Shown here: positions 57,761-64,000 of the stretch, one piece after another | How positions within the stretch are numbered: the first letter of the stretch is position 1 | How the letters are laid out: every line of letters begins with the position of its first letter | Origin: Asterochloris sp. CNOR1 | Taxonomy: Eukaryota; Chlorophyta; Trebouxiophyceae; Trebouxiales; Trebouxiaceae | Length of the DNA: 64,000 nucleotides | Assembly: GCA_963969365.1 (NCBI GenBank) | Contig: OZ017757.1 | Location: forward strand, 806,001-870,000 | Direction of reading: 5' to 3' | The notes under the pieces: model-generated | The model's database searches: none | Told to the model about the DNA's origin: nothing | The model's input: only the letters and a program-made list of their open reading frames with translations | Translations under genes and position numbers: made by a program

Positions 57761-60700
57761 CTGTTGAGAGCGTGTGGAGGCCTGCAACATGTTGCCCTGC
57801 ACGTGAAGGAATGCTTGGCAATCCCGACGTGGTATGCCTGGCGTTCAGTAGCCCCATTTGGTTAACTCCCACCGGCGATGCAATGCAAGATGGTAAGTTT
57901 GGGTGACCTACAGGGGTCCAGTAAACCCCGACGCGTCCTGTACAACAGTCGAGCCCAGCTGGTCCCCACGCAGCTAGCGGGGTCAGTCTTGGAGGCCTGT
58001 TGTAAGCTGTTCCTGACGTTCTTTCAATTTCCCCCCAGAATGTGGGCCCAGCACTTTGAGAAAACTGTCAATCAGCTGATGCAGACTTGGTTTGTGCTAG
58101 GCCTGCTTTGCAGCAGTGCCTTCAGCACCATTTATGGGGCAGGATGGCCCTTTACTTCCAATGACCGGATCAACAATCTGCCTGTCGCCGTGACAGAGCC
58201 AAAGCAGCGGTATGCAGCAGATCTGCATACCCATCATCAGCTAAGCGCTAGGCTGGAGCACAAAGGCGTGACCGTAGTGGTGTTTCACCAGGTGTGGCCT
58301 TTCAACATTCACAAGTCATGGTCTGTCAAGCCAAGCAGTGAGGCGCAGAGTGCTGCTCAGCACATAGGCTTCAACCTTTGCTGCTTCGGCAGCATGTGGG
58401 CGACTTTGATCTGGCGGCAGGCTGCTCACTTGGAAGCCATGTGTAGGACGCCGAAGCCAGCAGGGTACTGAATTGCTACCTGGAGAGGGACCTCAAGGGC
58501 CGTGCTGGCGGAGTAATTGATGAGGTCATCTGGGTGGTGGATGCATCCCCACAGGCTGAGCAGGTGAGCCACCGAGGCTGTCAGCTACACTGGGCTAGGC
58601 ACTGTCTTGGTTAGAAGTAGGCTTGCATGGTGCCAGCTGTGATGCTGAAGCTTGCTGCTGTTTGATGCACAGAATTAGCTGATGAGTACGCTCTCGGCAC
58701 ACACCTGCTGAGGTAGCTGAAATGAGATGACCGCTCAAGTGCTGAATTGCAGTCAAAGAAGGTGCAGCAGTCCACAGCACCTGCTGGGTGCGCCCAGATG
58801 CAGCAGGTGGCAACTCAGTGCCACAGCAAGAGGTGCTTCATGAGTCAAACAGCCTGCCATGCTGCACGATGTGCACGAGGCATGCTGAGACGCAAGCAGA
58901 GCAGAACTTGCGCCACATGAGGCCGCTCAGCATATCATCACTCTGCACAATGCCAAATGCAGCTATTGCCAAAAATTTGTACAACTGAAGCAGTCAATTC
59001 TGCCCCTCTCCAGGCTGTATGCTCGAAGCATTCATGCGCAATAGCATGTCACCTAAACAGATGGCTGCTTCTGGCAGGGGTATGCTGGCCTAGACAGAAA
59101 TGCTTGAGAGCACTCCAGAGCGTCACTTCTGACATCCAACGCTGGACCAGCTGCTGATGATGCTCCCTTGCATCTACAGCAGGGCCTGTGTCCAAGCCTC
59201 ACGTGGCTCACCAGTCTCATTGCCTGCAGGAGCACGCAGAGGTGGATCAGATGCTGATGGCACACCCTGGCATCTACAGCAAGGCCTTTGCCCAGGGCAG
59301 CAGCCACGCTGCAAAGTGGAAGGTGGTCGGAGTCCGCCAGGACAGGCTGTACATCTATGTGAGCGCTTGGTGGCTGTCCCCTTTGTGCTAATGCCTGCTG
59401 GCTGTGCATTTTTGTGATGGCCTGTTAGTTGTGCATCCACATGTCTGTATGCAGCCCGCAAAAGATCCCTGTACCAGCTAAAGAGTGCCTGAGACATAGT
59501 GGTCTTGGTGCACGAGTGGTGAGCAGGAAACCAGCATGGTGCAGGCCTCATTTGCGCCGCTGAAGGTCTGCTGCAAGCAGCTCTGTCGAGGCCCCCAGTC
59601 TCTGGACAGTCTGCCAGAGCACTCTTCAGTGTCCTCCTGTGTCTGCAGCGTGTGTGTCCTGACTGCAGATTGACAACCAAATTAGCTTCATACAGAAGGG
59701 AGCCCTGAAAGCCATGGTTGATGACAAGGTGTGTAAATATGAAGCCTGTCTTCCAGGCAAGCCTGATGTAGGAGCAAGTTTCCACCTGTGCTCTCTGTGC
59801 ATCTCCCTGGGTCAGAACGGCGCAGGCGCCAGTGCCAGGCTGGGCAGGCATGCCACCGTGCGCTTTGTTCTGTGCCCTGCATCAAAACAACCTGTAACAA
59901 CATGTGCCTTGCACATGGCTTGGCCAAGGCCACCATTTGTTTGTCTGCTTGTGACATGGGTGTGCAGCCCTGCCGCCATTGCATCCTCAGGCTCAAGGGG
60001 TAGGGGGCCTATAAGAAACCAGCTCGATGACCACCTGCGCCTGGGCATGCCTGCACAGGCCCTCTGTCTAAATCCCACTCCATGCCAGCTTGCAGACCAG
60101 TTGTGGTTTCCTACAACCAGCAAGCTTGGCCCAGGCATTGTCCATGACCCACATACTCCTCTGCAGGTGGACAACAACAGTTTTCTCTACATCAGTGCCA
60201 ATATTATCAACACCCAGTCCTTTGTGGCTGCCCATGTGCGCCTTGGGGCCCTGACTGCCCTGAGCGGGTCAGACAGCAAGTGGGCGGCCCAGAGGGACGA
60301 GTGCCTGGCCAGTGCCAGCAGCTGGGCCAGCCAGTGGCAGTGCGCGGCTCTGTTACACGCCAGGTGCGCTCAGGAAGTGGCACTGGCTGAGCCTGAATAG
60401 ACAGGGCCAACTGGTCGCTCTGTGCAATGTGACAGCCTTGCAACCCACTCCACCTCAGCCAGCCCCTGGCAGCATGTGAGTGCTCCAGGCGAAAACTCGT
60501 CTGGCTAGGTGCTGTCGCAGCCTCAAGTGCACAGGAGTTCAATTTGCTGTTTGTCCATGCCTGGTGCGGTATACTTGCCAGCTGCCTTGGGAGCCTTGCT
60601 GGATCAGTCTGTGTAAGCATTGAGCAGCTGATTCCATGCCGACTGGCAGTGCACTGCCTTGATGCACAGGGTGTGAGCTGATCACGCTGAAGAGTACCTT

Positions 60701-61430
60701 ATGGACGCCTTGCTGCACCTGCCTGCCTTGCTGCCCACTCCTGGGGCAAGCCCTGGCAGTGCGCTTATGCCAGCAATGTCATGAGGGTCACAGGCTGCCC
60801 TGACAAGGTCAGCTCTTCTGCTGGACCCACAGCCTGCTCTGTACCATGCTGGCCTGCCTGCACAGCAGTCCTGGCCTCTCCTCAGCCAGGAGTGTGGCCT
60901 TTGCATGTTCAAGTGATTTTGTTACGCCATGACCCAGGGCTTGCTGTGTGTGCAGGTTCCTGGCTGACTTGAGGGAAGGGCGCACAGACAAATATGACAT
61001 GCACCGCTTGGACTTTCACGCCGAGAGTCTGGAGACTGCCTGGGACCCAGTCATGTTCCTGTTTCATGGCCATGACTTTCAGGCAATTCAGTCGCATGAT
61101 CACTCTGCTGAGATCTTGAAGCACTCAGAACAGACGCAGAGACACTCAGGCTGTGTGGGGGCGGCCATTGCGGCCCTGTTTGCCTACCCCGGACAGAAGG
61201 ACCGCTTGCAGCAGAACACAAGGATTTTGCAAGAGTACCAGGCACTGGCGGAATACTCCATGCCTGTATGCTCCAGCTGGCCCCCCTGAGGGTTAGACAT
61301 GCTCACTAATCTGATGCCACTCTGGCAGCATGGCCAGTGAATTCACTTGGCATTTCAGAGCTTACATTGCAAGAACACTGCAAGCCGCTTTGCGCTCTTC
61401 CTGTCTCGCCTGCTGCAACAGTTGAGTGCT
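54085..61430. repeat. Segmental duplication, copy B
   Basis: Direct copy of about 9740-16530. The left edge coincides with the gap. The right edge is near 61430, where likeness to 16530 fades. It contains 786 bases (56080-56866) that copy A lacks. Confidence 0.9.
58079..61289 (+). CDS. Secreted glycosyltransferase-like protein, copy 2
   Basis: Six exons match copy 1 and splice in frame: 58079-58291, 58447-58563, 59230-59358, 59669-59728, 60167-60363 and 60956-61289. Signal peptide MQTWFVLGLLCSSAFSTIYG; the start at 58079 lines up with copy 1, though an in-frame ATG at 58039 is also open. Blocks: GGVIDEVIWVVDASPQAEQ, IYSKAFAQGSSHAAKWK, LYIYIDNQISFIQKGALK, FLYISANIINTQSFVAAH, YDMHRLDFHAESLETAW, AALFAYPGQKDRL. 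As in copy 1 the expected DDD is DNQ, so this change came before the duplication. No disabling change is seen. Confidence 0.6.
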
Positions 61431-62289
61431 TGACACCTGCTGGGTCAGACTAATTCCGACATGGGAGTGCTGTCTGTGATGATTTTTGTGTCTGCCTCTC
61501 CAGCGCTGTGAGCGCAGTTGGCTGGCTGCAGCTGCTCTTCAGAAGCTAGAGAGGGCACCGGCTCACTGGCCAGTGCAGCTGGCAGCAAAGCCGCGGTCCA
61601 CGCATGCATGCATGGACCGCCATGGCCAGGCCAGTCCAGATCTATCAAGAAACAGCAGCAGGGACTCCTCCCGGGAGGCTGTGCAGCCTCTGCATTGGCA
61701 GGCTGTCCCCCATGGGCTTCGTGTCAGAGCTTTGTGACCTGCCAGGCAAAAGGGGGCACACACAGCTGGGCGGCACATGTGCTGTATAGCTGTAAGCTTT
61801 TGTAAAGCTGCTTGTGCCAGATGTCTGGCCAGCTTGGGCTTGACTTGCACCTGCCGCCCCTGGGCAGACTTTTATGCTTGCAACAGACTGCGTCCTTGAC
61901 CTTACAACTGCAAGGTAATGTTATTGCTTGCAGGTTGGGCGACAGATGTTGTCTGTGCTACCAGCAGCTCCATGTAGGCTCTCATGTGGTTTCTGACTAT
62001 GTGAGTGCTGCAAAGCACAGGCACCGGATAGTTGTCTAAGCTGTACAAAGCAGCTCTTAGCAGCAGTCTGTGCAGATGACACCTAAGTGTTTGGAACATG
62101 CTGCTATTGTTGATGAGGCCAATGCACAACAAGCTTAATCACGAGCTTGGATGCATGTTGCAGAATCACACTTCGTCAAAGGGCCTCAGCGGCACACAAG
62201 CGCCTGATGGGCCACAATCCAGGCTCCTCATGAGCTGGAGGACCGTGAGCACCACAGCGCAATGGCCCAAGGTGGAAAGTCAGAGAGCA
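61431..62289. other. Intergenic region between convergent genes
   Basis: No gene recognised. It holds a near-perfect palindrome at 61593-61620. Confidence 0.4.
61593..61620. repeat. 28-base palindrome with one mismatch pair
   Basis: GCGGTCCA and TGGACCGC flank CGCATGCATGCA; one pair (C against A) fails. It lies between two convergent genes. Confidence 0.95.
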
Positions 62290-64000
62290 TCACTTGTCAA
62301 TTTTCGCCTGTTTGGTGAAGCCAAATTTCATCAAGTTGCTTTTCTGTGTAGGAGCTGTATCTGCAACTTTGCGTTTCTTGCCAGCCTCGCTTTTGTTGGG
62401 AGACCCTGCCCCTGTTCCATCAGGGTTGAAGCCCATGGCCCTCAAAAATACCTCATAAGCTGCCTTGGGCACAGAGCCTCCTGATGCCTGCGCACTAACA
62501 TCACCAGCTGTGAGCAACCATCTATGAAGAACCTCACCCCAACACTGCAGGACTCCAGTCGCAGATGTGCAGGTCAAAGGTGGCATTGCTGCAACACAGG
62601 TTGCAACACAGACAACCTCGAAGGCTGCCGCCGAAAGGATGCCACACATCAGTTTCGTGCCAGGACTCTGCTTTCCAAAACACGAGGTGGTACATAGACT
62701 GCAGGTCCTCGACAGTGCTGCTGCAGTATAGATGCTGTTGCACACAAACACAGTCCCAGATTTCCAAACATCCGACTGAACCTGTGCGTGTCCTCTAGCA
62801 AAGTTGTCGCCTAGCTGCTCGCGCAGGCCCTCCTCTCTGGCAGCAAACTCCTTAAAGATGGCTATCAGATCGATGTCTTCTTCCGGATTAGACTGCACAG
62901 TCATATTTATGGTCAGCATGCGGTTCAAAGATTGCTACATAGCCCCCGTTGTTCTTACCAGGTTCGCCAAGGGTAGTTCGCACAGCATGTAGTTGATGGA
63001 CTTCACCATGGTCAAGTGAGCCCGCCGCACATTGCTATGATGGGAACATCCTCGACAGCATCAGGCAAGACAGGCACTGCAGTCCTTTCCTCTTGACAAG
63101 TAGATGCTCTTTTGAAGTTAGTGTGCATGGCATGTAGTAGTGAACTTGCCAAGCCGGAGCTTGAGTAGGCTCATGGCTGCCTCCACATGGTGACCCTGAC
63201 ATGGTTGACGCATGCCAGTACTGTGCCTGCCTGGGACAGCTTTTGCAGCAGCTGCCTGCCCACTGTCTGTAGTGACTGCAGTGAGACTTTGCTGTGCACA
63301 GCCCATGGTGACCCCCACACCCTGTCCTTGGCAATGCAAGCAGAGAAGTGGATGCTTGCAGACCCGCGTGTGCAGCTGTCAATCAGTGAGGGCCTGCCAT
63401 GATGTGAGCAGGCCCTCACACAAAACAACTCCAGACTGCCTTCCTCACCCTGTGCTTAGCAATGCGGGCAGAGAAGTTGACGCGCTCTGGAATGTAGCCC
63501 GTGTTGGCCACCTGCACGCACAGCCAGCAACAGCAGTGAAGCTAGACACTTTGCCTTCGTCTGCACAGTGATACCCACTTGCATGGACGAAGGCAAACCG
63601 TCCACTGAGGAACCATGCAGCTTGTTAAGCACAAGGCAGGAGCCCAATATATTCAAGAAGAGGGCACACAGCCTTTTGAAGGGTATGAACAAATCATGCA
63701 GCCATGGTGATACAGTAGGTCATGGACACAGACACTGACTCTGAAAACCCTCAGCACCAGACACTGAGAGCTCATGTCCTTGGGACAGGGCACCACCTCA
63801 AACCAACCCCTGCAGGATGACAATGCATGCAGCTGATGCCCAGCACAGTGTCCAAGTCCCAAGGCAAAGCTTTAGACAAGAGGGTGCAACATGCTGCAGG
63901 GCGCAGGTTCATGCCAGCAATTGCTCACCATCACAAACTGCAGGTTCTTGCCCTTGAGGCTGCTGCACCATCGGGAAGCGATGACTGGATGGATCTGAGC
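62290..64000 (-). CDS. DHH-type phosphoesterase-like protein, C-terminal part
   Basis: DHH/DHHA1 proteins cleave phosphodiesters in short nucleic acids or dinucleotides. Readable exons: near 63930-63995 (SLKGKNLQFVM), about 63590-63690 (FLNILGSCLVLNKLHGS), 63449-63511 (VANTGYIPERVNFSARIA), 62782-62892 (REQLGDNFARGHAQ) and 62290-62487 (ASGGSVPKAAYEVFLRAMGF). The last two join to give FARGHAQASGG, the GH-x-x-A-x-GG signature of the DHHA1 domain. The tail has a classical nuclear signal (GKKRKVAD) and ends TKQAKIDK. The 294-base intron 62488-62781 is open in frame, so its retention would still give protein. The catalytic DHH half lies beyond the window. Confidence 0.5.

Noticed and set aside
54085-61430. 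Copy B as an unmerged haplotype of copy A
   Set aside because: Introns differ strongly, copy-specific indels reach 786 bases, and the flanking genes are different; still, the gap beside it leaves some doubt about its placement.
62290-62340. PCNA-binding (PIP) box in the tail of the DHH-like protein
   Set aside because: QKSNLMKFGF lacks a hydrophobic residue at the fourth position, so it does not fit the motif.

Overview
The window is nuclear DNA of a eukaryote, most likely a green alga of the trebouxiophyte type. Genes are split into many short exons by introns of mostly 50-600 bases, with donors of the GTGAG/GTAAG type and acceptors that are nearly always CTGCAG or TGCAG. Base composition is moderately GC-rich, genes lie on both strands, and there are no operons or Shine-Dalgarno sites. 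The protein families (GH31 with trefoil domain, TAPT1, Mnn1-type, GT32, GT47 exostosin, DUF707-like, nucleotide-sugar transporter) fit an alga. A 200-base run of N marks a draft assembly. The species cannot be fixed from the sequence.

Layout. 1-2.4 kb (-): N-terminal half of a GH31 alpha-glucosidase cut by the window edge. 3.0-6.9 kb (+): TAPT1/Emp65-type membrane protein. 7.1-12.6 kb (-): armadillo-repeat gene, copy 1, with two frameshifts and a 786-base deletion. 12.9-16.4 kb (+): small secreted glycosyltransferase-like gene, copy 1. 17.9-19.7 kb (-): Mnn1-type mannosyltransferase, with all splice junctions in frame. 21.1-22.1 kb: 53-base satellite with a 212-base higher-order unit. 22.4-28.3 kb (-): long Plavaka/CACTA-like transposase gene with an 81-base minisatellite inside. 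29.7-32.1 kb (+): unrecognised multi-exon gene. 32.9-33.3 kb: 27-base minisatellite. 33.7-40.6 kb: repeat-rich, with decayed element genes, hairpin repeats and a recombinase-like fragment. 40.9-44.9 kb (-): nucleotide-sugar transporter followed head to tail by a GT32 glycosyltransferase, possibly one fused gene. 46.2-49.2 kb (+): GT47 exostosin. 50.5-52.1 kb (-): DUF707-like type II membrane protein. 52.6-53.7 kb (+): second GT32 gene, cut at the gap. 54.1-61.4 kb: second copy of the armadillo and glycosyltransferase-like pair. 62.3 kb to the end (-): 3' half of a DHH-type phosphoesterase-like gene.

The most striking feature is the density of secretory-pathway sugar genes. At least eight of the recognisable genes are glycosidases, glycosyltransferases or a sugar-nucleotide transporter, most with a signal peptide or membrane anchor. 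Together they look like an undescribed glycan-assembly neighbourhood (cell wall or glycoprotein) in the Golgi or ER. The segmental duplication is in direct orientation, with exons much better conserved than introns. Its two armadillo copies differ in fate: copy 1 is damaged but reaches its 3' end, whereas copy 2 is open where copy 1 is broken but lacks its 3' part. Long perfect palindromes occur in three intervals between convergent genes.
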